Shown: piece by piece, positions 39,861 through 52,983 of the stretch
Layout of the letters: the number at the start of each line of letters is the position of its first letter
Numbering within the stretch: the stretch's first letter is position 1
The notes under the pieces: generated by a model
Databases searched by the model: none
Seen by the model: the letters and a program-made list of their open reading frames with translations, nothing else
Told to the model about the DNA's origin: nothing
Made by a program: the position numbers and the translations under genes
Assembly (NCBI RefSeq): GCF_033807715.1
Contig: NC_084599.1
Location: 7,391,125-7,455,124, forward strand
Direction of reading: 5' to 3'
DNA: 64,000 nt
From: Cololabis saira
Taxonomy: Eukaryota; Chordata; Actinopteri; Beloniformes; Belonidae

Positions 39861-40259
39861 TAATTGAATTGAACTGAATATTTTCCTATCTATACCCACA
39901 ATGCATCTGTTGCTTAACCCCGACTCACACTGACATGACCATGGATCTAAATAGTCAGCTTACACCGTATCACGTTTGACCCTAAATACCCACTCGACTA
40001 CATATTTTCAACTGATCAGCTTTTTTTTTATCCCGAATAAAGTGAGAAGACGATTGGTGTTTTAAACATTGGAAGCCGTTTGTTTTGAAAAGTGCTGGAA
40101 ATAGTTACCATCAGGTTTGGTGCATTTCCTGAAATGCTGGGGACGTGGTGCAAAATGTATATGAGTATTTTTTTTTTTCAAAATCGCTGTCATCCAGCCC
40201 AAATCAATAAAAAGTCTATTAAAAGCTCATAGCCCACATTTTGTCTCTGAAGCAGTCCA
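39861..40259. other. Spacer, nothing recognised
   Basis: AT-rich with T runs near 40021 and 40170. It may include the eroded 5' part of the following Tc1 copy. Confidence 0.35.
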
Positions 40260-40682
40260 CTCCACGTGTCTTCCAGTGTGCTGGACCTACAGCCACTCAT
40301 CCTTATTCCAGGACATTTAAACAAACAGGGATTCTTGAGGAACACGTGAAACCATCTGTAAAAAGATTTCAGCTGAAACAGAACTAGACCCTGCAATGTA
40401 ACAATCACCCAAAAACATACCAGCAAATCCACCAAGGACCGGCCGGAAACAAAGAAATAGAAAGTCCTGGAATGGCCGAGTCAAAGCCCAGAACCCATTC
40501 TCATTGAGATGACCGATTTGAAACAGGCTGTACATGCAAGAAACCCCTCAAACATGTCAAAGCTGAAAGAATTCTCCGTTGAGTGGGATGAACTTTCCTC
40601 ATATCAATGTCAGAGACTGGTAAAGGCCACAAGAAGTCCCACTGAAGTTATTCCAGCCAAAGGGCGTAACACTAGCTATTAA
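40260..40682 (+). mobile_element. Tc1/mariner transposase C-terminal remnant
   Basis: The frame 40395-40682 reads KHTSKSTKD, then KVLEWPSQSPEPILIE, DLKQAVHARNPSNMSKLKE and QRLVKATRSP, and ends AKGRNTSY before TAA. The order and spacing match the C-terminal catalytic part of Tc1-like transposases (LEWPSQSPDLNPIE, LVKSYRKRL, IAAKG). One in-frame TAG falls before KVLEWP and the SPDLNPIE segment is altered, so it is inactive. Weaker similarity extends back to about 40260. No terminal repeats were found. Confidence 0.75.
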
Positions 40683-41900
40683 GGGGTACATTTTCCTGAC
40701 CTTTTTTTCAGTTAGAATTTGCATTGATATTGTTTATTTAATGAGGTTATTTTTTGTTGTTTACCTGCACTAAAATCACTTTCTTTTTCCGAAATAATCA
40801 ACAAGATTAGACATTGTGAAGGGAGAAAAATATATTTTGTGTCCTGAAATGCCCTGGATTCTCAAAACACAGTCAGCCATGCACCTGCTGTTTATTATAA
40901 CAAATGCTTGTTTTTCTGTGAGAGAGAAGCTAGCTCACATGGGATTTTGGTCCCGTGTGAGCCGAGACTTATTTTGAGAACTTGCCCCCCCCCCCCCCCC
41001 CCCCGCAAGGTGCTGAGGTAAAGGTGTAAAGACGCGAGAGCCGGAAGTTCGGGTTCAGAGTCTGCTGTGGGTCCAGTGCACGACGCCCAGCGCGGTTTCC
41101 TTGGCCTACTCTGTATCAAGACTGTCCCGGCTCTCCAGTCCCGTGTCGAGGTAAGAGTATGAGGCCTTGGCACTTTTTAATTGTGTGTGCGTAATATTGC
41201 TCTGCCATTTGCGGGGGATGACTTGACACCTTGTCCTAGCAAAAAGAGTAATTGTGTGTGTGTCTTCTATGCAAATGCTTGCTTTTCTGGCTGGTAATAA
41301 AGATCCATATATCATTATAGCAAAAGCGAGTGTGTGTGTGTGTGTGTGTGTGATTCATCTTGGTACAGCCGACCACTTCTAGAACCTTAAAGTAAGATTT
41401 CTCCCAAAACACATTGATATGAGAACTTTTCTTAATGAAGAACTGAATATTTAATGGTGTGTCCTAATTTTTTCACATCAGTCTATCTGTATGGTACCAA
41501 AAATGTGTTGATTCTAGGCAGTTACGTCACTTAGGAAGTGGCTAATGTATCCCAACATTGCAGACGCACATGGAACATGCATGCCTTAGTTTATGTGGTC
41601 CACTTAAGAACACCCATATAGTTCAACTATAAGGTTCCTTAATGTTCATCCACAGCTTCCACAGTTGAACTTGAGTTTATGCCAAAGAGAAGCCTGATGC
41701 TACAGACAGAAATAAGTTATAAGATAATGTTCAGTTCAGTTCAGCTCAGTCATGAAACGTGTTCAATATAGTGACATAAAGAAGAGACAAAAAAACAAGA
41801 AGCGGAAGGAAGAGGTACCCGGGTATCTGGAGCAAAACGGAAAGGTCACAAGACTATACCCGAGTTTGCAAGTAAAAAAGTACAAAAGTTGAATAGTCTT
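40683..41900. other. Intergenic with simple repeats
   Basis: It holds a pure C run of 20 (40985-41004) and a TG run (41331-41352). A moderately GC-rich stretch lies between 41005 and 41160. No gene or mobile element was recognised. Confidence 0.45.
40985..41004. repeat. Poly(C) run of 20
   Basis: Uninterrupted C homopolymer. It is unusually long and prone to length error in assemblies. Confidence 0.9.
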
Positions 41901-42151
41901 TTAAAGCAGCACAATGTAACTTTTCCACCTTAATATAATATTTCCAGATTCATTGTGATGGTACATCAACTTCCAACAGGTTTAATGAACCTCTGTCATG
42001 GTCTGAGGGGTCTGTATCACCTTCACTGGCACTATGTAACTTTGAGGAGCATGGTAGGAACCCTTCCACACTACTGGTAAAGCACTACCGCTTTTGTCCA
42101 AAGGAGCCGCCAAACTCAACAAAAGCTGAAAGTTACATAGTGCTGCTTTAA
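41901..42151. mobile_element. TTAA-flanked MITE, copy B
   Basis: Same family as 38624-38887: TTAA, then AGCAGCACAATGTAACTTTT, closing with AAAGTTACATAGTGCTGCT and TTAA. The two copies share the internal block CATGGTAGGAACCCTTCCAC. Differences include short deletions (about 13 bp net). It directly abuts an L1/Tx1-like LINE fragment whose open frame runs into the MITE end. Confidence 0.68.
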
Positions 42152-42152
42152 A

Positions 42153-42800
42153 AACTGTTTAAATAACTTAAGTTTAATATTGTGAGCATGCTGCCTTCCC
42201 TCGATAAAGCCAGTGTTTTCTGGATGACTCAGTGAAGGGAAAACTTCCTTGACTCGGGTTGTTAGTGATTCACTAATTACTTTGAGATATGTGATTATGA
42301 GTGATAATGGGAGGTAAGTGAAGTGGAGAGTTGGGTTTTTGTTGGGCTTTAGGAGTACTGCAATAAGCCATGAACTTTGCTGAACTTTGCTTATTATGAA
42401 AAATAGCAGGATGATGAAATACCAAAAATGTTTGTAGAACTCTGCAAGAAATCCATCCGGTCCTGGAGCTTTATTGTGAGGCATTAAGCCAAGCGCCTTG
42501 CAGAGCTCGCTAAAAGTTAAAGGCGTTTTTCATGCGTCTGTTTGTTCTCTATTAAGCCGGGGTATAATGCAGTGTTATTCAGGAAGTTATTAATACCTAA
42601 TGCATCTGGTTCATTTTCTGGAGTATATAGTTTGTGGTATGATATATTATTAATTTCTTTGGGTGACTGTCCTGGTCTTCCCTTCGAAGGGTTTGTAAAA
42701 GTTGAGCGCAGGTGTAATTCCTGTATGTGCTGGACAGCGTGGCCACAATAAGGTGTCTTCATTACATTACTGAAATGTGTAACTTTGTTCCACATTGAAA
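42153..42800 (-). mobile_element. L1/Tx1-like LINE ORF2 remnant
   Basis: On the minus strand, YHKLYTPENEPDALGINNFL leads into LTFSELCKALGLMPHNKAPG and PDGFLAEFYKHFW. LLKPNKNP and TGFIEGRQHAHNI follow. These are the N-terminal reverse-transcriptase boxes of L1-clade LINEs. A one-base frame change occurs near 42523. The copy stops before the catalytic YxDD box, where MITE copy B begins. A further segment (about 42800-42950) may belong to it. Confidence 0.75.
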
Positions 42801-44073
42801 TGGTGTATGGTAATTGCCATGGTAAATGTGTAGTGTGGCTGTTGTGGTACCAAATCTGAAAACACTATATATCCAAAAGTGATACTACAAAGGTATTGTG
42901 TATGTTGCAGTGGGCTCCTGATCAAGATAATGGGTTGACAGATATTGTTCATCAGTTTAAATAGCTCTTTGAGGAAATAAAACCTTTAAACCAGACTCTG
43001 GTGAGTAGAGGAAGATAAACACATGTAAGTGTGATTCGCAATTTGCCTTTTTCCTCCACTACCATATAAGCAAATATATATGCAAATATGAAAAGCAGTT
43101 ACACGTTTATCCTAGCAAGTCTGAACACATAGGGGGGAATCATAGTTATTGTTTTACTTTAAAATGTTATTTTTCTGCTGTGCTGAGCTTCCACATTGTT
43201 CTGTACGCCTTCTCTCATTGCAACATCTTTGATGAACAGCGGGGAGTGTTTAAAACCCTTAACAGTAACAGCCTCGTCTTCTAGAGGCTGATTAAGAAGT
43301 GTCAGAAGCAGAGTATAATCAGCTGCCAGAGCAGCTCCCCTGGTCAGATATCTCTGTCCACCATCATTAACTGACCTTACACGTGTAGGGAATAACCACA
43401 GGGGGAAGACATATAGTACAGCAGTCGCAGGAGACAGATATCAGAAGGTGATTACTTTATGCTACACCATGGAGCGATGCTAATGACCTCTGTGCTCTTG
43501 CATTAATGGCCTTTGCTGTCACATTATCATGTGGCAAGGGGGCTATGACGATATTGTCACCTTTCCAAGCTGGTTTGTTCACAAAAACTCTACTAATGCA
43601 TGGAAAGAGGGTTGATCTTTGATGTGTGCAGGGCTCAGCAACCGTGGAAGCAGTTTTCACCAGGAGATCCGAATCAGAAGGTTTTTGTTTGTGTATAACA
43701 ATAATGACAGAATACCAGGTGAAATACGCTGTTTCTTCACAAGTATGAAACTTTGTGAGGTGGTGGAGCACAAGGAAACAAACAAACAAACTCTTGACCC
43801 GTAAGAGATCGAACTGGAACAAATGCTCAACATTGCCATTGCATGTGTCCACATCAGATAGAGCCCCTCCATGTCCCTGATGATCCCAGCACACTTCCCT
43901 CTCTACTGGTGTCCACACTTTAAAATGCGAGCTGTTGCTGATGTTTTTGCAGAACCACCATTGACGCACAAAACGATCACAATTGAATATTTATGGTTAT
44001 TTATTCAAAAACCTGAGCACAACTTGAAAGTTGAATTTTGCTGCTTCCATGCTGTGGTGAACGTTCTCCTGCA

Positions 44074-44074
<1 letters not shown>

Positions 44075-44165
<91 letters not shown>
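44075..44165. repeat. (TA)n microsatellite
   Basis: About 45 uninterrupted TA units. Poly Tyr-Ile frames on both strands come from this array. Confidence 0.95.
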
Positions 44166-44168
<3 letters not shown>

Positions 44169-45999
44169 ATTACAAAAACTCAGCAACAATCCCTGTCCTG
44201 CTGTTGTCAGTACAATCACCTAACCCTGTTGACACATTAGCTCAGTCGCAGAGACACTACATCCATAATTTGAGAGTAGCAATTGACAATATTGTAATAC
44301 ACTTGTAGAAATTGATTGATTGTAGAAACACTTGTTGATCCCTTCTTTTTATATGTTTCATTTTAGGTAATTTTGTGTGTCATCTGTGAGGCTTTCCAAC
44401 AGTTTTCCACAGTTTGGTCTTATGCTAACCACACCTCACCTTCAGCTTATTATTCAAAGCAAAGCCACGGGCCTGATGTTGTTTGTTATTGTTGACGCAG
44501 TTCTGGAGGTCGTGTATGGATTGGTAGACTTTATTTCATATTAACATTATTTTACACCTTTATAAAGAGGAAGGTAAGATATCCCACACTAAAGACAACT
44601 GCCTCTACAAGGATACTGTGGATGTGGGGAGTCCTTTATATCAAACTCCAAAGCCGTTTCCATTACAGCCTCAATAAATCTCATACTGAGAGGAAAAGCT
44701 TTATATATCATAAGAACCAATTTTGGAGTGAAAACAGATGATTGACACTGGGGCCAAACTAGTTTGAATGCAAATCAAGGCAGCTGTATTAATGGACATC
44801 TCTCCCACGGTATGAGACTGAGACTTAACATCACACTAAACTGTTTGTCTTTATGCTCTGGACTGATCCTTTCATTATACTATAGCTCTCAGGTGATTAC
44901 TGCAGGATTTGACTCACCCCCCGACTTGTGATAACTTTTATATATTTTTCTTAATGGGATTTCCATCGAACCTAAGATTAATATTCCCAGCAATATTTTG
45001 CATTTACTGTATTTTAACACAACAAACAAGCTGCATCAGATGACATTTTTTTTTTTTTTTTTTTTTTTGTCCGTTGTGGCTCACTTGTGTCAAGTGGGGC
45101 CATAACTCGTTTGTTTGGGTCGCCCCACCAATACTGGTGTCAGCGTGTTTTTGTCCCCATGCCCAGGAGGCAAATGTGTGTATTCACAGGGCCAAGGATA
45201 CGAGGGTCTCTGGGGTCATGTAATGTACGGAGCACCCTGAGACCTATCGTGTTACATTTCTGTCGGCGGCTTCTTGAACTATCTCCACCCGCTCTTGTTG
45301 TGGGTGTTTACACGTCCGCGTTTTACTTAAAACCCGTCTCATTTTCCAGCATAATTCGGACACTACAGTGAGCTAAAAGCTCAGTGAATGCCCAGTTTTT
45401 TCACTTGACCAACCAAATAAAGGACACAGCTCCTCGGTTCTCCGCTGCAGCAGTTAAATGGTTGCCGTGTGGTTCCTGCGTCTTCACCAGACTCGGGCCT
45501 GAAGGAAAAAGTGTTGTCTTTGAATTCGCTGCAGAGACACAGAGCTCGGGCCCCTTTCTCCTCTCAACTTCCCCCTTGAAGTTTTTTTCTTGCAGCTGAA
45601 AAGAGAGCAGGATTGTGCTTTTAAAAAGCAAGGGTTTTAATCTGAGAAATGAGTGCTTTGCCATGCAGCCCGGCTCTAGAGAGAGTGCCAAGCAGGGCGG
45701 GCAGTGTATTAATATTTAAATTCCTGTCCAGATAATCAATAGAAGGGGGTACTTCTGTGAGCTGTTACCCTCAGATGGGAGACGATAATAGGGAGAAAAC
45801 CTGCTGATTAGCCTCCTTAGAAGCTCTCTTCTCTGTGTAGTGCTCAATACTTTAGGAGTGATTATAACCCATTGAGGCAGAAAACCTGATCGAATATAAC
45901 CTCTTTTGAATTCCTTGTTCCCTCAATAGTGTGTCAAAAAGAGCATTCAGTGGTTAGTGTTGCAAATCATGCCGTTCTAAGTTATTCTTTCTCTCTCAC

Positions 46000-46027
46000 T
46001 TTTTTTTTTTTTTTTTTTTTTTTTTTT
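46000..46027. repeat. Poly(T) run of 28
   Basis: Uninterrupted T homopolymer. No retrotransposon body adjoins on either side that I recognise. Confidence 0.88.
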
Positions 46028-46373
46028 CATATGCTGCAGAAGAAAAAAATTAGGCAGCCTTTATGTTGTAACATAATGCTTTAATATTGGTGTTTCTGCC
46101 ATAACAGGAACCAATGGGGGAACTTATATTTTATTCTTCTTTTCAGTGTACATAAAAAAAAAAAAAAAATCCCAGCTTAGTCCTTTTTGTCTTTTGAATG
46201 CTTTGAACTCCTTTCAGCCTTTAGGGGCACTTTTTGTGCTGTGGATTGTGGTGTGCATTCACTGTAAAGGCACTCAATACCGCAATAAGACCACAAGCAA
46301 AACTGAGTGTCTTAAGAAGGACCACACATCTGAGGCATTTGCATAATTTAAGGAGGGGAAGAAGAGAAAAGGC

Positions 46374-46396
46374 AAAAAAAAAAAAAAAAAAAAAAA
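46374..46396. repeat. Poly(A) run of 23
   Basis: Uninterrupted A homopolymer, 347 bp after the T run at 46000 and in opposite sense, so the two could pair if the intervening DNA were looped out. Confidence 0.88.
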
Positions 46397-48502
46397 TCCA
46401 ACCGTCTTCGTTTGAGATGAGTATCAAGGCGACACATACCTCTCTCAACCTATCGGGTTGCAGATGTCTCGGTCAAAATGGCCCAACAATAGCCGAAACA
46501 CAAAGTCCAAGAGTTTAAGTCTTTCAGGGCATGATTCGTCTTTTTGTGTGGTTAAGTTTTTAGCCACTTTACCATCTTCTCATAACACAATGTGTCTGAA
46601 AATTTCAATGTTTAAGAAAGGTCAGGACTTTTTGTTTTCTTTTTTGCCATTGTGCTCGCTTAGTTAAAGTGTCGGAGATAAAGCAGAGAGGGAGTGGGGA
46701 AGGAGGGTGTGGGAGTGTCAATGCTTTTCCTTGAGGATAATATCTTGTTTGAAGGGCCAGCAGAAAGAAAAGCAGAAGGGGCTGAAGAAGTGGTGGTGAG
46801 TATCTTGAAAGAGAGCAAGGCCAAAGCTGAACTGCTCAGTTCATTTTCCACCTCAGTGGCCATCGTAATCCATCTTGGCCAGCTGCTAACAAGATTGAGT
46901 CTGAAGTTTACCTCCACAATGAGATAATCAGATTAAGATGCACAAAGATCAAATAATGACCCGGCTTTAGGGCAAGTTCAGCAGGCCCTTGATTGTGATG
47001 TGTGGTCCTTCAGATTTATTAAAGAATTCAAATTGTCTTGCCGTAACAGGTATGAAATTATCAGAGAAATACACGGACCGGGCTGAGATGAACATTTCAT
47101 GCTTATTCTTTTTTCTTTCTTTTGATAGCTGATTTGTGGACATCAACTCCAACTTTTCCTTAACATCTTCCTAAAGTAGGAAGGTGGGTAAATAAAACAC
47201 AAAAATGATGTATAATTGAGGAGATCCTACGCTGCTACACAGACTCGTCCCTCTCGGCATACTGCTCGGGTTTAATGGAGTAACGCGGCTCATTCAGAGG
47301 GGCATACAAATGTGATTGTCTCACAGCAGATGGTGCGCACTGCTTCACCTTTGAGAGAAGTTAATTAAGCCCACCATATTGTGCCTATCCCAGGGAAGAA
47401 AATGTAGATGAATATTGAGCAATCAAGCCCTGTCTCTTTCACAGGGACAGAGGACGGCATTGATGCAGATTTCAACTTAACTCTCATCCACTTTCCAGCA
47501 CTCTCCTTATCTCCCGACATTTCCACAGACCTCCTGAAAGTTCAACCCACTCGCCTAATGTTCTGTGCCACGACGGCTGCCCTAATACTCAACAGCCTCC
47601 GCTGTGTTTTCTCAAAACGGGTCAGCTGGAGGGAAAACCTCTTAATTCCTTCACTCTTTAGCCACCAACAACTCACCTTCCTCGACCAGACAAAACAATT
47701 CAGTTTTTTCTCAGTTATATCGCGCTCCGTCATATTTCCGTGAAGGTTACAAATGAACAAAAGTCAGAAAACTTAACCTTCATATTAAGTCTTTTCTGCT
47801 GAGGGTCAACCTGTCAAACATCCGCCAGCTAAAGCACAACAGCGTGTTTTTCACAAAACATCAAAGGGCTGCGAGAAAGAATTTTAACAGGAAAAAAAGA
47901 AAAGGCTAAAAAGAAAAAGAGGGAGCTGTGGATTACCAAACCAAGTGAAGTCAGAATCACAAAATAGTGTTCAAAGTACCCAACATGGAGGAGAAAACCT
48001 GCTGAGTGCAATATAAAAGTAGGGGTTAAGCTTATTGTAAACTCTCTCCACTACGTTCCAGAGGTAGATGTTACATATGATTAGAGGAACTCTGCTGTGG
48101 CCGTCACTGCGAGCTACTTCCGTTCCAGTTGAGCATTGCTAATTTTTTTAAACCCTCCGCCGCATGTGTGGCTCTACCGTGTAGCTCCTTTTTTCTCTCT
48201 TTTTGATCTGTTTTTACTGGGGGTGACAGCAATTTTATGGTAAAGTGCCTACTTGAGCCACATGCTCTAATGTTTAATCATGCTTATGCTTTTCCACATT
48301 TACTACTTCTGCAGAAATCAAGTATTTTCCATAATAATGCGACTTAGGTTCATTTGTTTTTAGTCAAAGCTAAATGAATTATTGTTTGCTGCATCTCCTA
48401 TTTAGAAATGCACGACCCTGATTAGTTGTGAGTAAGTATGTCGGTCCAGTTTTAGTGGTGCTTTGTATTTAAATGACCATAGCATGGATGTTTTGTTTTT
48501 TT

Positions 48503-48560
48503 TGGTTAGCACTGTTGCTTCACAGCAAGCCCGGTCCTGGTTCGATTCCCAGCAGGAAAT
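48503..48560 (+). repeat. Fragment of a tRNA-like dispersed repeat
   Basis: TGGTTAGCACTGTTGCTTCA followed by CACAGCAAG, a gap, then GGTTCGATTCCCAGCAGG. This is a frequent teleost repeat whose GGTTCGATTCCC resembles a tRNA B box. Too short and lacking a cloverleaf, so not a tRNA gene. Confidence 0.45.
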
Positions 48561-48570
48561 GTAATATGCT

Positions 48571-48652
48571 ATTAAAACAAATATAAAGAGAAATAGATGC
48601 TCTTTGTAATTGTTATAGGCTCTTTAACCATTATACTCCACTTGAAGATACT
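48571..48652. repeat. Left copy of an about 80-bp direct duplication
   Basis: Begins ATTAAAACAAATATAAAGAG and ends CACTTGAAGATACT directly before the hAT-like element. It matches 49343-49418 with one substitution and a six-base insertion (TTGTTA) in this copy. Confidence 0.9.
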
Positions 48653-49342
48653 CAGAGGTGTCTTCAGTATTCACATTCATTACTCAGGTAGAAGTATAGA
48701 TACTAGAGTTTAAAAATACTCCTGTAGAAGTTGAAGTATCAACTCAAGTTTTTTACTCAAGTAAAAGTAAAAAAGTACTGGTTTCAAAACTACTTAAAGT
48801 ATAAAAGTAAAAGTAATGTAAGGGGAAAAAAAGCCATTAAGGACAAAAGCCATTGAAAATGAATGCATCTTAGTATAATGCAAATATATTAAAGAAGCAT
48901 ATATGTGTACTATTGAGCATTAACATGTGTTTCAGAGAGCAGCAGATATGATGACTAGTTGCCTGTAAGTATTGTAATGGTGCAAAAAGTCAAACTTCAG
49001 AGGCATGTTATCATTTATCCTAACCTTTATTGGAATGTACATCCAAGTTTAGTTGCAGGAATCTGAGGGAACGGATGTAAGAACAAAACTGGACAAGAAC
49101 ATCTGAAACAACCACAACCAAATTCACTCTATCCGGATGGAGCAATTTAACTGGATAGTTTTTATTAAAGGCCCAAATGAAGTATAGTAATGAGGCTGTT
49201 TTTAAAATGTAAGGAGTAAAAAGTACAGATAATTGTGTGAAAATGTAAGGAGTAAAAGTAAAAAGTCGTCTGAAAAATAATTACTCCAGTGAAGTATAGA
49301 TAACCAAAATTTCTACTTAAGTAAGGTAACTTGACACCTCTG
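48653..49342. mobile_element. Tol2-like (hAT) non-autonomous element
   Basis: The termini are CAGAGGTGTC (48653-48662) and its exact complement (49333-49342). The CAGAGGTGT start and the dense AAGTA/ACTTAAGT motifs inside both ends are the known terminal style of the Tol2 group of hAT transposons. The 690-bp body has no transposase frame. hAT elements normally duplicate 8 bp, but the adjoining octamers differ (AAGATACT and ATTAAAAC). Instead the element sits between two copies of an about 80-bp sequence. Confidence 0.7.
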
Positions 49343-49418
49343 ATTAAAACAAATATAAAGAGAAATTGATGCTCTTTGTAATAGGCTCTTTAACCATTAT
49401 ACTCCACTTGAAGATACT
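49343..49418. repeat. Right copy of the about 80-bp direct duplication
   Basis: Starts directly after the hAT terminus with ATTAAAACAAATATAAAGAG and ends AAGATACT. It is six bases shorter than the left copy. The sequence beyond (TAAATATTAC) is not shared. Confidence 0.9.
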
Positions 49419-50839
49419 TAAATATTACTGAATTACAACAGCATTAACTTAACAGGAAACTTCTGCTAAGGCACACACTCATTAAAAACAGGGATGATGC
49501 TCTAGAGTTGACGGTCACATTATAAAACTGAGGATTATGCAACTCCAACACTTTTAAACTGACGACACCAGTTACCCAAATCTATGATTATACCTCTCTT
49601 TTCTGCTGTTACTTTGGCTAATGATGGAGGTAACTTGAATGCTTCTCTGGGTTTGATTTAATGAGTCCATTTTTTATTTTTCAAGGACCACGAAATGCAA
49701 CCAATTTAAGTTTACCCAACGGACTTCATTTCAATCTGAGAAAGCCCCACGGAGAGGGGAAAAAAAAAAGGAAAAGTCTCCTTGTCCAGCAGTGTCAGCA
49801 GTTAGGAGACCAGCATGAGTCCGCTCATACTCTGTAGCAGGAACAGATCAGTATTCATGGAATAAAAGTTTTCTGCCATGTGATAATCATGGTGTCACTC
49901 AAATAGTTAATTAAAAATAAGAACAGTCTTTAGTGCACTTGAATTTTTTCAAAAGGGAATTTCAGACGTAAAGATCCAAATGTTCTCAAATGCTACGGTT
50001 ATCGGAGTTGCGTTGAAGTAATAAATATTAACACCTCTCTGCAAAACACTGAAAGTATAAATGAATAAAAGGGGGAAAAAAACTGAATTTAAAAACAGAA
50101 TGATACTATTTGAGCAATCATTCTGGGTTATTATATATAGAATAGTTTTACTTTCTCCTTAGCAAGATCAAAGACTCGCAGTCAAAATTAATAAATAAAA
50201 TGTGCAGTGCTGTGTAAAACTCTCAGCAATCGCCTAGTTTTGTTATTTATTATTAAGGTATTGGCCATATTCTAATAAACAGTATAAGCCAAATCCATAT
50301 TGATTGACCTCTAGACAATACATGAATAAAAAGCACTCAATGTTGAGAACAAAATGCTCAGGTAAAAGTCAGTATTTAATGTGACCTCCTGCAGAACCAA
50401 GCACAGATTTAACTCTTTTTAATGACAGATTGAATACAGATGTCTGTAATGAAATTAACAAGGAATCTATTATATTCAGGTTAATCCAGAGGTTTGTTAC
50501 ATGAAAGCAGATTTAAGAAGTCAAAGATGTCTGAGAAAATGGGGCCTAATATCTTAATGAGTTCATTCTAGTTCAGTGTGTTACACAAACACTAAGTCAT
50601 TTGGGGAAGGCGGGGTTTTATCAAGCCAGGTGTAACTGGTACAAGCATGTTCAGGTTTCACATTGAGGTTGGTCACAGATTTTCTGAAGCAGTAAGGGAG
50701 TGGACACGTGCCCTTATGTTACGCCATGCAAGCAACCAGACATAATGGAAACATTCAGGAGGTTTACCAACTTATATAACAAAAAGGCAATATAACCACT
50801 ATCAAAAAATGTGAAGAGTCTGCCTGGCAGACAATGGAA
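49419..50839. other. Intergenic, nothing recognised
   Basis: AT-rich gene-free DNA. The last part (about 50450-50839) may include eroded LINE sequence but has no readable motif. Confidence 0.4.
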
Positions 50840-51118
50840 GCAACAAATGCATGGATCTGTTGTTCTGTGTCACTCTGAGACAGGATGTTCCTAATTTTAG
50901 CAATATTACGAAGATTAAAAGAAGATGGTCCAAGACATATGTTTAATACGCAAATTGAAGGAGAGATTCAGCTCAAAAATAACAAACACGTAACTGAGAA
51001 TCATCAGTGTAGCAATGATCATATATAGTGTGCTGTCTAATACTATTACCCAGTGTAAACAAATGTAAGGCAAAAAATAAGTGGTCCAAGAACTGAACCC
51101 TGTGGAACTCCGTGACTA
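50840..51118 (-). mobile_element. L2-type LINE remnant, catalytic region
   Basis: On the minus strand it reads SHGVPQGSVLGPLIFCLTF, then a decayed catalytic segment HCYTDDSQL, then FNLRNIAKIRNILSQSDTEQ and QIHAFVAS. These are the conserved GVPQGS box, the [A/T]DD box and the following helix of teleost L2-like LINEs. Frames shift between segments. It breaks off at 51118, immediately before MITE-like sequence. Confidence 0.72.
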
Positions 51119-51399
51119 ATGTCCCTTTTCCACTAGTATCTAGTCAGCTCGCTTCTACCCGCCACGCCCCCGTCTTGCGTGCCAAGCAGATACTTTTTCT
51201 GTAACCATTCTGGCAAGGTTCTAACCGGGCTGAGCCGGGACTATTTCTGACGTCATCACCCTCCGCGCCGCTGATTGGTCGGGGGGCGGGGCCATCAGAC
51301 GTTTGAATCAGGAAGCGGGAGTCAGCGCGAGAGCGACTCGCGGCTCGCAGCGACTTTATTATACAGCACAAACGTCTGTTTGGTGATCCAACTCTGAGG
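51119..51399. mobile_element. MITE fragment (one terminus)
   Basis: Starts GTCCCTTTTCCACTAGTATC, a terminus type I recognise from teleost MITEs. It continues into a GC-rich core with an ATTGG box, GGGCGGGGC and TGACGTCA. No matching right terminus is present before LINE-like sequence resumes near 51400. It may also include part of the LINE. Confidence 0.4.
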
Positions 51400-51570
51400 T
51401 GCAGATGTTCATAAACCTGGTGCTGAGGAGAGAATTAAAAAAGGGATGTAGACGGAGATAAGGAACGATCAGACCCACAGGCCTTTTTAAGTAAAGGTTT
51501 GATTACAGAAACTCTGTGGCATGTACTGTAGCCTGTGGGCAATAATTGAGGTATTACTTGAGGAAATTAC
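51400..51570 (-). mobile_element. L2-type LINE remnant, upstream part
   Basis: The minus strand reads SVIKPLLKKACGSDRSLS (about 51465-51513), the conserved segment at the start of the L2 reverse-transcriptase domain. It has the same orientation as 50840-51118 and belongs before it in the protein. About 130 residues that should lie between them are missing, replaced by the MITE-like sequence. Confidence 0.6.

Positions 51571-52983
<1,413 letters not shown>

Larger units (their letters stand above)
42801..48502. other. Gene-free region with simple repeats
   Basis: It contains the (TA)n array and homopolymers listed separately and a T run at about 45050-45069. The largest frame (43457-43969, minus) has no recognisable domain and overlaps shorter frames on the other strand; I do not call it a gene. 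Nothing else was identified. Confidence 0.4.

Noticed and set aside
43457..43969. 170-codon minus-strand frame
   Set aside because: No domain or family resemblance, and overlapped by shorter frames on the opposite strand. Likely chance.
44001..44308. Poly Tyr-Ile frames
   Set aside because: Translation of the (TA)n microsatellite.
48503..48560. Possible tRNA gene
   Set aside because: Only a B-box-like stretch is present; no cloverleaf, acceptor stem or A box at the right distance.
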